Assembly: GCA_937925655.1 (NCBI GenBank)
Contig: CALAMC010000111.1
Coordinates: 40,868 to 104,867 of the forward strand
Source of the DNA: an uncultured candidate division Zixibacteria bacterium
GTDB lineage: Bacteria; Zixibacteria; MSB-5A5; GN15; PGXB01
Reading direction: 5' to 3'
DNA: 64,000 nt
A program made the position numbers and the translations under genes. The notes beneath the pieces were generated by a model. It ran no database searches. It was not told the origin of the DNA and saw only the letters and a list, made by a program, of their open reading frames with translations. This document shows positions 18,874 to 27,278 of this stretch, piece after piece; positions within the stretch are counted from its first letter, which is position 1; the number at the start of each line of letters is the position of its first letter.

Positions 18874-19338
18874 ATGTCAGCGAAATGGTCTGAAATAAAA
18901 ATCCGGCCCATGACCGGTGCCGACCTTGATGCCGTGACGCTGATGGAGCAAAGGATATTCCCCGATGCGTGGCCGAGGGAGGCTTTCGAGCAGGATGTCG
19001 ATTCAATCAATAGCGGATTCATTCTGGCCGAAAGTGACGGCGTATTATGTGGTTACGCGGGATATTTGATGGGCGGCGGAGAGGCGCAGTTGATCAATAT
19101 CGCGGTCGCCCCGGAATATCGCGGAAAATCTATTGCGAAAACATTATTAAAGCATATCTTAGAAATCGCCCAAAAGGCCGATTGCGAGAACCTGTTCCTT
19201 GAAGTCCGTCCATCCAATAAGGCGGCCATTGGCTTATACAGGAGTTTCGGCTTTTTGGATTTATATTGTCGGCCTGATTATTATCATTCGCCGACTGAAG
19301 ACGCTCTGGTGATGGTGAAAAACCTGCGGGAAAGCTGA
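18874..19338 (+). CDS. rimI: Ribosomal protein alanine N-acetyltransferase RimI (GNAT)
   Basis: GNAT acetyltransferase of 154 residues. The acetyl-CoA loop is seen as VAPEYRGKSIAKTLL, followed by LEVRPSNKAAIGLYRSFGF and the late YYHSPTEDALVM, which together are typical of RimI. It starts three bases after tsaB; tsaB-rimI adjacency is common in bacteria. The substrate (S18 N-terminus in E. coli) is by family. Confidence 0.9.
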   Translation: MSAKWSEIKIRPMTGADLDAVTLMEQRIFPDAWPREAFEQDVDSINSGFILAESDGVLCGYAGYLMGGGEAQLINIAVAPEYRGKSIAKTLLKHILEIAQKADCENLFLEVRPSNKAAIGLYRSFGFLDLYCRPDYYHSPTEDALVMVKNLRES

Positions 19339-19346
19339 ATTTTGCC

Positions 19347-20189
19347 ATGGATTGGTTCAAAAAAACAAAAACCGGATTAAGCGCTCAAGCCAAGAAAGAT
19401 ATCCCGGACGGCCTTTGGACCAAATGTCCCGAGTGCAGCGAGGTGATATATACCAAACAATTGGAAGCCCGGTTGTGGGTCTGTCCCGAATGCCGCTATC
19501 ATTTCCGAATCACGTCGGGCAAGTATATCAGTTTTCTTCTCGATGACGGCCGGCTTGAAGAGTATGATGCGAATCTGGTTTCAAAAGACCCGCTACGCTT
19601 CAAGGATTCCAAAAAGTACCCCGACCGTATTCGCGGCGCCATAGAGAAATCCGGACTTAATGATGCCGTCATTTGCGGTATTGGCAAAATCAAGGGCGTC
19701 GAAATATCTTTCGCCATTATGGATTTTTCATTTATCGGAGGTTCGATGGGTTCGGTCGTGGGGGAAAAAATCGCCCGGGCTATCGAACGGGCGATCGACC
19801 GTGGAATTCCTTTGATAATAGTATCCTGCTCCGGCGGGGCACGGATGCAGGAAAGTATTTTATCCCTGATGCAGATGGCGAAAACCTCGGCCCTGCTGGC
19901 CAAGCTGGCCGAAAAGCGATTGCCGTATATTTCCGTGCTGACCAATCCGACCACGGCCGGTGTTATGGCATCCTATGCCTCTCTGGGGGATTTGATCATT
20001 GCCGAACCCAAGGCTCTCCTCGGCTTCGCCGGTCCGAGGGTCATTCAACAAACCATCGGGCAGGACCTCCCACCCGGATTCCAGTCTTCGGAATTCTTCA
20101 AGGAGAAAGGTTTCCTCGACAAGATTGTCGAACGGAGTGAACTGCGCGATACGTTGGCGCTGCTGCTCGAATACACTAACCACAGGTAA
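19347..20189 (+). CDS. accD: Acetyl-CoA carboxylase carboxyltransferase beta subunit
   Basis: Subunit of the carboxyltransferase making malonyl-CoA for fatty acid synthesis. The protein is 280 residues. The N-terminal zinc ribbon has Cys pairs in TKCPECSEV and VCPECRYHF, then the crotonase-like core with SCSGGARMQES and LTNPTTAGVMASYA. The alpha subunit gene is not here. It is followed two bases later by folC, a frequent accD-folC pairing. Confidence 0.97.
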   Translation: MDWFKKTKTGLSAQAKKDIPDGLWTKCPECSEVIYTKQLEARLWVCPECRYHFRITSGKYISFLLDDGRLEEYDANLVSKDPLRFKDSKKYPDRIRGAIEKSGLNDAVICGIGKIKGVEISFAIMDFSFIGGSMGSVVGEKIARAIERAIDRGIPLIIVSCSGGARMQESILSLMQMAKTSALLAKLAEKRLPYISVLTNPTTAGVMASYASLGDLIIAEPKALLGFAGPRVIQQTIGQDLPPGFQSSEFFKEKGFLDKIVERSELRDTLALLLEYTNHR

Positions 20190-20191
20190 AT

Positions 20192-21481
20192 ATGTCTCCC
20201 AAGGTAAGCGCTTATAATGACGCCCTGGATTTTATATTGGCCCGGGAGCATTTCGGCATTAAACTTGGTTTGGAGAATATTTCCAATTTTCTCGAAGCCA
20301 TCGGGCGGCCGCAGGATAAATTTCCATCGGTGCATATCGCCGGGACCAACGGCAAAGGCTCGACCGCTTCATATATCGATGCTATCGTGCGCGAGGCCGG
20401 TTATAAAAGTGGAATATTCACGTCGCCGCATCTGGTCGATTTCCGCGAGCGCATCAGGGTCAACGGTGAGAAAATATCCACGCGTTTTATAACCGAGTTC
20501 GTCAGGAAACACCGGGAGGTTATAGAAAATCACCAAATAACCTTTTTCGAAGTATGCACGGCGCTGGCGTTTTGCTATTTTGCCCATAAAAAGGTCGATT
20601 TGGGTGTCATTGAAGTCGGCTTGGGGGGACGGCTCGACGCCACCAATACTATCAAACCGCTGGTTTCGGTCATCACGGATATATCATATGACCATACAAA
20701 TCTTCTGGGGGAAACCCTGGATAAAATAGCCTGGGAAAAGGCGGGGATAATCAAACCGGGGGTACCGGTCCATATCGGTCTGTTACCGGCTTTAGCCAGG
20801 AAGACGGTGCGTAAGGTCTGTCGGGAGCGCCGAGCCCCGTTCGACGGTCTGAACACCGGGGATTTTTCGATGAACGGCAAACCGTTCGGGTTTAATTTCC
20901 ATGACGATAATTTCATTCGGGGAACTCTCAACCTGCAGTCGTCGTTGCCGGGCCGGCACCAGATAAAAAACGCGGCCCTGGCGGTGCAGGTGTGCCGGTA
21001 TATTGCCCAAAACGGCTTTAAGATTGATAAGACGGCGATCAAGAGAGGGCTCAAGAAAACTTGCTGGCCGGCGCGCTTCGAAATAATTCGGAAACAGGGC
21101 AAGCCGATAGTGGTCCTCGATGTCGGTCATAACCCGGCCGGGGTCAAGGCTACGGTGGAGACTTTCCGTGACGTGTTTCCCGGGCGCAAGGCGCATCTGG
21201 TGATGGGTTTCGTTCGCTACAAAAATCTCAAGGGAATTGTCGCCACTCTCGAAAAAATCGCGCTTTCGGCGAAGGTGTGCCAGCTTAAGACGTACCGAAG
21301 CACCCCCCCCGAAGAAATTGCCTCGCATTTCAGCGGCAAGGTCCCCGTGGAAATATCCGAATCACTGGCCGTTTCGGCCCGCAAGGTCATACAAAACGCA
21401 CAATCTGACGATATCGTCCTTATCTGCGGCTCCCATTTTGCCGTGGGCGAATTTATGGCGGAGATGAACGATATTTTATGA
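20192..21481 (+). CDS. folC: Bifunctional folylpolyglutamate/dihydrofolate synthase
   Basis: Mur-ligase-fold enzyme adding glutamate to folates (and, in many bacteria, to dihydropteroate). The protein is 429 residues with P-loop AGTNGKGSTASYI, TSPHLVDFRERI, VGLGGRLDATN, ITDISYDHTNLLG and the C-terminal LDVGHNPAGVKA. The stop overlaps the start of the next kinase gene (ATGA). Confidence 0.95.
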   Translation: MSPKVSAYNDALDFILAREHFGIKLGLENISNFLEAIGRPQDKFPSVHIAGTNGKGSTASYIDAIVREAGYKSGIFTSPHLVDFRERIRVNGEKISTRFITEFVRKHREVIENHQITFFEVCTALAFCYFAHKKVDLGVIEVGLGGRLDATNTIKPLVSVITDISYDHTNLLGETLDKIAWEKAGIIKPGVPVHIGLLPALARKTVRKVCRERRAPFDGLNTGDFSMNGKPFGFNFHDDNFIRGTLNLQSSLPGRHQIKNAALAVQVCRYIAQNGFKIDKTAIKRGLKKTCWPARFEIIRKQGKPIVVLDVGHNPAGVKATVETFRDVFPGRKAHLVMGFVRYKNLKGIVATLEKIALSAKVCQLKTYRSTPPEEIASHFSGKVPVEISESLAVSARKVIQNAQSDDIVLICGSHFAVGEFMAEMNDIL

Positions 21482-22842
21482 CCAAGAAGAAAAGTACAAA
21501 TAATTCCCCCAAAGAAACCATCGCCAAACTCAAACGTCAATCCGAAAAACGGCTGGCCGATCTGACCCAGGCCAACCGTCAGCTAAAAAGAAAGATATTC
21601 GACCTTTACACCGTTTTTGAATTGAGCCGCAATTTCAACGCCGTTTTGAATTTCAGTACTCTGCTGGATTCATTCGTCCTGACATCGCTGGGGCAGATGG
21701 GGTCGGCCAAGGCCGCTTTGTATCTTCCTCCGGCACCGGGTCAGGCCGCGTTTAAAATGGTCCGGATGAAAGGTCCGGCGCCGTTTCCGGCCGAAGAGAT
21801 CATAATTGATCCGCTGAAGAGCTTTGGGAAATATATCACGGCACTCAACCGACCCATTCCCGTACCGGAAATACGCGATAAGTTCAAAACCGAGGAAGCC
21901 CGTGCCTTCGAGGAATTCTTTCCCAACGGTCTGATTGTGCCCTTAATATTTCAGAGCAAACTGGGGGGGATCCTGGTCATAGCCAGAAAGGAATCGGGGC
22001 AGAACTATCAGCCCGATGATATCGAGTTTTTATCGATACTGGCCAGCCAGACCGCCGTCTCCATTGAAAATGCCCGGTTGTTCGAGTCGGAGAAAGAGGC
22101 TCTCGAAAAGCTTCGCGAAGCCCAGCAACTGCTGGTGCAATCGGAACGTCTGGCCGCGCTGGGTCAACTTTCGGCCCGAATCGCCCATGAAGTCAACAAT
22201 CCTCTGGGCATAATAAAAAACTATTTGCATCTGGCCTCCCGCGAATGCGAGAAAAGCGGTGTGGCTCCCAAAGCCGGTGAATATATAGTTGTCATCCGGC
22301 AGGAAATCGACCGGATCGCGCAGATTGTAAGGCAACTGCTCGATTTCCACCGTCCCAAGGCCACGCGTTTTCTGGAAACCGATTTGCACCACGTTATCCG
22401 TGAAGTGGCCGCCCTGTTGAGTCATCAACTCGAAAACGCCGGAATAAACCTGGTTGTTGAAGCCGAAGACAACATACCATTAATTATGGCCTGGCCGGAA
22501 GGCCTTAAGCAGGTGTTCCTGAACATTCTTTTGAATGCCAAGGATGCCATTAAGTCCGACGGAGAGGTTTGTATCCGCTTTTTGGCCCGTGAACACAGTG
22601 TTATGATTTCTATCGAGGATACCGGCCCCGGCATCGACGAAAAGAATATTCCCCACATTTTCGAGCCGTTTTTCACGACCAAGGAAGGCGGCGGGGGGAC
22701 CGGGCTGGGTCTGTCGGTTTGCTATGGCATAATAACCAATCATGGCGGCACGATCAGTTTTCGTAATACAAAAAAAGGCGGGTGTTTTGACATCGAATTG
22801 CCGATAGAACAGGAAGAAATTGAATATGACTGGGGAATCTGA
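21478..22842 (+). CDS. GAF-domain sensor histidine kinase (soluble)
   Basis: The product is 454 residues with no membrane segments. A short coiled coil (KETIAKLKRQSEKRLADL) leads into a GAF domain (about 45-205), then a second helix and a HisKA domain with IAHEVNNPLGIIKNY (H237), then an ATPase domain with NILLNAKDAI (N), DTGPGI (G1) and GGTGLGLSV (G2). The H-box type is that of NtrB/ZraS-like kinases that pair with sigma-54 activators, and such an activator lies two genes downstream. The start overlaps folC. Confidence 0.88.
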   Translation: MTKKKSTNNSPKETIAKLKRQSEKRLADLTQANRQLKRKIFDLYTVFELSRNFNAVLNFSTLLDSFVLTSLGQMGSAKAALYLPPAPGQAAFKMVRMKGPAPFPAEEIIIDPLKSFGKYITALNRPIPVPEIRDKFKTEEARAFEEFFPNGLIVPLIFQSKLGGILVIARKESGQNYQPDDIEFLSILASQTAVSIENARLFESEKEALEKLREAQQLLVQSERLAALGQLSARIAHEVNNPLGIIKNYLHLASRECEKSGVAPKAGEYIVVIRQEIDRIAQIVRQLLDFHRPKATRFLETDLHHVIREVAALLSHQLENAGINLVVEAEDNIPLIMAWPEGLKQVFLNILLNAKDAIKSDGEVCIRFLAREHSVMISIEDTGPGIDEKNIPHIFEPFFTTKEGGGGTGLGLSVCYGIITNHGGTISFRNTKKGGCFDIELPIEQEEIEYDWGI

Positions 22843-24958
22843 AAAAATACTGGTTGTCGACGACGAAGAGCGGATGTGTCATTCGCTGTATGAGTTATTG
22901 ACCGCCGACGGATATGACGTGACAACGGCACAGTCCGGCAAGGCGGCCATTGAGCTTATTCGCGAAAAGCAGTTTTCCCTGGTACTGACCGATATTAAAA
23001 TGCCCGAAATCGGAGGCATGGATATTCTTCGGGCCGCGCGCGATGTTGACCCGGAGATCATAGTCATCCTCATGACCGGTTATGCCTCGCTGGAGACATC
23101 GCTGGAGGCCATAAAAAGCGGGGCTTTTGAATATCTCTTGAAACCGGTCGAGTTTACCCAGCTAGAGATTTCGGTCGAGCGCGGGCTTGAAAAGCGTAAA
23201 GCCTCGCTGGCCCGCAAAAAGCTCCTGAATGACCTTCAGGTGGCCAACCTGAATCTGTATAACCGTCTGGAAGAGATAAATGCCCTTTACGAGGCGGCGA
23301 CATCCATCGGTTCCTCATATAATATCCGCGAATTGCTCAATAAAATTTTGAAACTGGCGGCGTCGGTCACCCAGTCGGACCTCGGCTCAATTATGCTGGT
23401 CGATCCCACGGGACAATATCTAACCATCGAGGCCTATATCGGTCTGGAACCGGAAATCGCCGCGACAGTCAAGCTTCCGATCGGGTCGTCCATCGCCGGA
23501 TATGTCGCGCAACACGGAGAGCCGATTATTATATCGGACGTGGAAAGAGACGAGCGCTTCCAGCGTATCAACAAAGAGCGTTACAGTTCCTCATCGCTAT
23601 TGTCGGTACCTTTGAAGGTCACCAATGATATCCTGGGGGTCATCAATATGGCCAATCGCAAGGACGGCTCCCGGTTCGATGATCATGATTTGAAACTGCT
23701 GACGACTTTCGCCTCGCAGGCGGCCATATCCATAAATGACGCCCGTCTATTCGAGAACAATAAACGCAAACTCAAAGAGTTTTCGATTTTGTTTGAAATG
23801 TCCAATCAATTGTCGCGAGTAGGTTCGGTTTCGGCCATGCGCAATGTCGTGTTCGAGAACATGAAAAAACTTTTACCGATTGATTTTGCCCTCTGGTTCG
23901 AATGGCGACCGATGCACAAGAGTCTGCGTCCGGTCGGCGTCACGGGAACTGATATCCCGTTGACCGAAAGCGGCTCGATTAATCTGGAAATGGTCAAAGG
24001 CGAGGATTTGAATCTGGAAAATATCGATCTGTCACTGGTCGACGTCAACGATACGAAGGCGCTTTCGAAATATATCGCCTCCCAGATCGATTCCTATTCA
24101 CTGTATCCCAAGACGACCGATAAATTCACGGCCCTGTCGGTTATGCAGGAAGGAGAGCTAAGATATATTTTCTGCATCGACAGCACCGATGGCGGGCGGT
24201 TCACAGATCAGGATATATCGCTGGTCAAGCTCATGGTGGCACAGGCGACCGGGTTTTATGAGCGCGAAAAAGCCCTTCTCAACGCCACCCGGCTTCTAAC
24301 CATGGGGAACATGATTTCCGAGATATCGCATGACTTACGCAAGCCCCTGACCAATATCAAGGGCTGGATTCAAATTCTTGGGGAAAAATGGCCGGAGGTA
24401 AGCGCGGATGCGCAATTCTTTCATATGGCCGAAGAGGAAATTCAGCGGCTCAACGAACTGGTCAAAGAGCTGGTCGATTTTTCCAAACCGCAAAAATACG
24501 AAACCGAATTGCGCGATATCCGGTCGGTTATACGGCGGGCCGCCGAACTTATCAAACCCGATATGCGTAAAAAGAACGTTAGCTTTAAGGAGCAATTCGA
24601 GGATTGCAACTGGGAAATACCGATCAATAAAAACCAGATTCTGGAGGTCTTTCTGAATCTGTTTTTGAATGCCATCGATGCCATTAGCGACAGCGGCGAA
24701 ATTGCCGTCACGGGCAAGGTCGACCGCCCCGATTTCAAGAAAACCGATTTTCTGGCGGTGACGGTTTCTGACACAGGCAAGGGAATAAAAAAGGAAAACC
24801 TTTCACGCATATTCGACCGTTATTATACGACCAAAGAGACGGGTACCGGTTTAGGGCTGGCTGTGGTGGAACGAATTATAACCGCCCATGGGGGGACGCT
24901 GGCGGTTCGGTCTGAAGAAGGAAAGGGCACCAGCTTTACGTTATATTTTCCAATTTAA
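22826..24958 (+). CDS. Receiver-GAF-histidine kinase hybrid
   Basis: The ATG chosen follows an AGGAAGAA site and overlaps the previous kinase by 17 bases, giving 710 residues. Order: receiver domain (VVDDEERM, acceptor D56 in LTDIKMPE, lysine in LKPVEFTQ), a coiled helix, a GAF domain (about 155-305; SIAGYVAQHGEPIII), a second, weaker GAF-like region to about 480, then HisKA (ISHDLRKPLTNI, H502) and ATPase (LFLNAIDAI, DTGKGI, GTGLGLAVV). The N-terminal receiver may be the phosphorylation target of the upstream kinase; that is inference. Confidence 0.87.
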   Translation: MTGESEKILVVDDEERMCHSLYELLTADGYDVTTAQSGKAAIELIREKQFSLVLTDIKMPEIGGMDILRAARDVDPEIIVILMTGYASLETSLEAIKSGAFEYLLKPVEFTQLEISVERGLEKRKASLARKKLLNDLQVANLNLYNRLEEINALYEAATSIGSSYNIRELLNKILKLAASVTQSDLGSIMLVDPTGQYLTIEAYIGLEPEIAATVKLPIGSSIAGYVAQHGEPIIISDVERDERFQRINKERYSSSSLLSVPLKVTNDILGVINMANRKDGSRFDDHDLKLLTTFASQAAISINDARLFENNKRKLKEFSILFEMSNQLSRVGSVSAMRNVVFENMKKLLPIDFALWFEWRPMHKSLRPVGVTGTDIPLTESGSINLEMVKGEDLNLENIDLSLVDVNDTKALSKYIASQIDSYSLYPKTTDKFTALSVMQEGELRYIFCIDSTDGGRFTDQDISLVKLMVAQATGFYEREKALLNATRLLTMGNMISEISHDLRKPLTNIKGWIQILGEKWPEVSADAQFFHMAEEEIQRLNELVKELVDFSKPQKYETELRDIRSVIRRAAELIKPDMRKKNVSFKEQFEDCNWEIPINKNQILEVFLNLFLNAIDAISDSGEIAVTGKVDRPDFKKTDFLAVTVSDTGKGIKKENLSRIFDRYYTTKETGTGLGLAVVERIITAHGGTLAVRSEEGKGTSFTLYFPI

Positions 24959-25053
24959 AAAACTGCAATTCATTGCAAAATAATGGCATAAAATTTACAA
25001 ATCGGCTTGATTTTTCACACATAATGACGATAATTATATAAGATTTGGCTGAT

Positions 25054-26463
25054 ATGAAAAAAGATAAGACAAAAATTCTGGTTATTGACGACGACCCCAA
25101 AGTTTCATGGATTCTATCCGAGGGTTTGTCGTCGAAGTATGAAATAACCTCGGCCCGTGATGGGATCGAAGGCATCCAGATGGTATCGACCGAAAAGCCG
25201 GATTTAATTCTACTGGATATAAAAATGCCGGGAATGACCGGACTTGAAGTGCTGGAAAAGTTGGGACGTCTTGAGGACCGCCCGGAAGTTATCATGTTAT
25301 CGGGCCATGGGGAGACAAAAAACATTGTCGAGTCCATACATCTGGGGGCCGCTGAATTTATCAATAAGCCGTTCGATGTCAAAGAAGTCGAACTTCATAT
25401 ACAAACCATTCTTGAGAAAACCAAACTTAAGGATGAGGTCAAAACGCTCAAAACCGAGCTGAAGACGCGCAACACCTATGAGAAATTCATCGGTGATTCG
25501 CCCAAGATGGTCAAGGTAAAAGAGATTATTGAACAGGTGGCCGATTCAGAATTGTCGGTATTGATTCGCGGGGAATCGGGCACCGGCAAGGAAATCGTGG
25601 CACGCATGCTCCATGCCATGTCGGGCCGCTCGGATCAACCATTCACCAAGGTGAATTGCGCCGCCATTCCGCGCGATTTGCTCGAAGCCGAACTTTTCGG
25701 TTACGAAAAAGGCGCCTTTACCGGGGCGCATAAAACCAAGCCGGGTCGCTTTGAGGTAGCCAACAAGGGTTCGATATTTCTCGATGAAATCGGCGATATG
25801 CCGCTGGAATTGCAGTCGAAACTGCTTCAGGTCCTGGAACAGCAGGAGTTTGTCCGGGTTGGAGGGATTACCAATATCCACGTGGATGTGCGAATCATTT
25901 GCGCCACTAATAAGAATCTCGACGAAGCCATCGTGCGCAACGAATTTAGGGACGACCTGTTTTATCGACTCAACGAAATTACCATAACCTTGCCGCCACT
26001 TCGAGAGCGCAAGGAAGATGTCTCCTTGTTGATTACGCATTTCATTGATAAATATAATCAGCTCTATCAGAAGCAGGCGCCGCCGCTTTCGACCGAGACC
26101 ATGGCCAATTTGGTCGCCTTCAGCTGGCCGGGCAATGTCCGTCAGCTGGAAAACCTGATAAAACAGATAGTTGTGCGCGGCGATGAATCCATAGCCGAGG
26201 ATTTATCGGCCGGGACGCCGGCTTATGCCGCCAGAGTTGCCGCCAATAATGCAGGCGACTATGATGATGATCCCGATTTGGCCGGAACATATTCATTAAA
26301 GAAACGGGTCGGAGCGGCTATTTCACGGGAAGAGAAACGGTTAATAAGAGAAGTCTTGAATAATGTTAACTGGAACCGCCGTAAAGCCGCCGATATTCTC
26401 GAAATAAGTTATCGCTCACTTTTATATAAGATTAAAGACTATAATCTTAATTCTACCAAATAA
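25054..26463 (+). CDS. Sigma-54-dependent response regulator (NtrC/AtoC family)
   Basis: The product is 469 residues from the ATG; a TTG nine bases upstream is also possible. Neither has a clear ribosome binding site. Receiver domain with VIDDDPK and acceptor D55 (LLDIKMPG); AAA+ domain with Walker A GESGTGKE (about 173), the sigma-54-contact loop GAFTGA (220-225), and Walker B IFLDEIGD; C-terminal Fis-type helix-turn-helix (NWNRRKAADILEISYRSLLY). It follows two sensor kinases, its likely partners. Candidate sigma-54 promoters occur near the flagellin gene, the next gene and in a distant intergenic region. Confidence 0.94.
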   Translation: MKKDKTKILVIDDDPKVSWILSEGLSSKYEITSARDGIEGIQMVSTEKPDLILLDIKMPGMTGLEVLEKLGRLEDRPEVIMLSGHGETKNIVESIHLGAAEFINKPFDVKEVELHIQTILEKTKLKDEVKTLKTELKTRNTYEKFIGDSPKMVKVKEIIEQVADSELSVLIRGESGTGKEIVARMLHAMSGRSDQPFTKVNCAAIPRDLLEAELFGYEKGAFTGAHKTKPGRFEVANKGSIFLDEIGDMPLELQSKLLQVLEQQEFVRVGGITNIHVDVRIICATNKNLDEAIVRNEFRDDLFYRLNEITITLPPLRERKEDVSLLITHFIDKYNQLYQKQAPPLSTETMANLVAFSWPGNVRQLENLIKQIVVRGDESIAEDLSAGTPAYAARVAANNAGDYDDDPDLAGTYSLKKRVGAAISREEKRLIREVLNNVNWNRRKAADILEISYRSLLYKIKDYNLNSTK

Positions 26464-26492
26464 AAACCTGTACGCATTATGCATTATAAAGC

Positions 26493-26554
26493 GTGCATGA
26501 GCATGCACTCATTGCGCACCGCAATGCATCACAGATGTTGATAACTTATCCACA
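26493..26554. promoter_or_regulatory. Palindromes and paired DnaA-box-like sites
   Basis: This gap holds GTGCATG-AG-CATGCAC, ATTGCG-CAC-CGCAAT, and then TGTTGATAA and TTATCCACA on opposite strands one base apart. TTATCCACA is a perfect DnaA box; the other is one mismatch off. They may be operators or DnaA sites; no replication gene is near and an origin is not implied. Confidence 0.4.
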
Positions 26555-26679
26555 CTCTATTTGGCAACTTTGTGAAAGAAAATAGCTTAAGTCGCTAACA
26601 GGCCATCTTACAGCAGTTGCGGCTCATATAATGGATAATACCGCCCATTATTTGAATATATCGACTGACATTTATTAAA

Positions 26680-26695
26680 TGGAACAGAAATTGCT
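26680..26695 (+). promoter_or_regulatory. Candidate sigma-54 promoter of the GGDEF-like gene
   Basis: TGGAACAGAAATTGCT matches TGGCAYGNNNNTTGCW with two mismatches and exact GG-10-GC spacing. It lies about 75 bases before the next ATG and directly downstream of a sigma-54 activator gene. Confidence 0.55.
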
Positions 26696-26768
26696 TATAT
26701 CAGGGTTGTATAATTATATGATTTAACTGCGATTTGCGTAATTTTTGGTAAACACGACCGAGTATAAA

Positions 26769-27212
26769 ATGTCAGCTATGATCGAACATGATTTTTCCTC
26801 ACGAATCAGCTATGAATTAAAAAGGGCGGAGCGTTACCGTATATTCCTCTCATTATTGATTTTTAATCTTGGTCCGATCATAGACCGTGGCGGCAGCGCC
26901 GGAATTACGGAGAATAATGTCCGGGAACGATTTTTATCCGATATTCGATCTTTTATCAGCAATACTATTCGAGAAATTGACGCCGTATCCAATTCCGACG
27001 GTATAAAAGTCGGGCTGTTACTGCCGGAAACATCGCGGCAGGGGGCCGAGGCTACGGCCAGACGGCTCGGGCGAGAAATCATCGGTTTTTGCAAAGAATA
27101 TTTTCCACAGACTGATGATCATTTCATCCCGGTTGAAATTTCTTCGTATCCCGATGCCGCCGGGGCTCGCTCGATTCAGGATTATATTGACGACTTCAAT
27201 TCCGGCAATTAA
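26769..27212 (+). CDS. Degenerate GGDEF-like protein
   Basis: The product is 147 residues from the first plausible ATG; an upstream TTG would add eight residues. The layout is that of a GGDEF domain: RAERYRIFLSLLIFNL (normally R-x-x-R-Y...LSLLxxDxD), then IREIDAVSNSDGIKVGLLLPET, in place of the D-x-x-x-R-x-G-G-D-E-F stretch, then the A-x-x-x-A-x-R-L helix. The GGDEF residues are replaced by NSDGIK, so cyclase activity is not expected. It may be a nucleotide sensor or partner-binding relic. Ends before a shared terminator. Confidence 0.65.
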   Translation: MSAMIEHDFSSRISYELKRAERYRIFLSLLIFNLGPIIDRGGSAGITENNVRERFLSDIRSFISNTIREIDAVSNSDGIKVGLLLPETSRQGAEATARRLGREIIGFCKEYFPQTDDHFIPVEISSYPDAAGARSIQDYIDDFNSGN

Positions 27213-27229
27213 CCGACCGCAGTTATTTG

Positions 27230-27265
27230 AAAAAAATGCCGCTGAAACCAGCGGCCTTTTGTTTT
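27230..27265. terminator. Bidirectional terminator between the GGDEF-like gene and valS
   Basis: GCCGCTG-AAAC-CAGCGGC hairpin with A-rich sequence on the left and T-rich on the right, serving both converging genes. Confidence 0.85.
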
Positions 27266-27278
27266 ATAGGGGTCCGGA

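Noticed and set aside
26461..26744. Chromosomal replication origin
   Set aside because: Only two DnaA-like boxes, no AT-rich unwinding cluster and no dnaA, dnaN or parAB genes.
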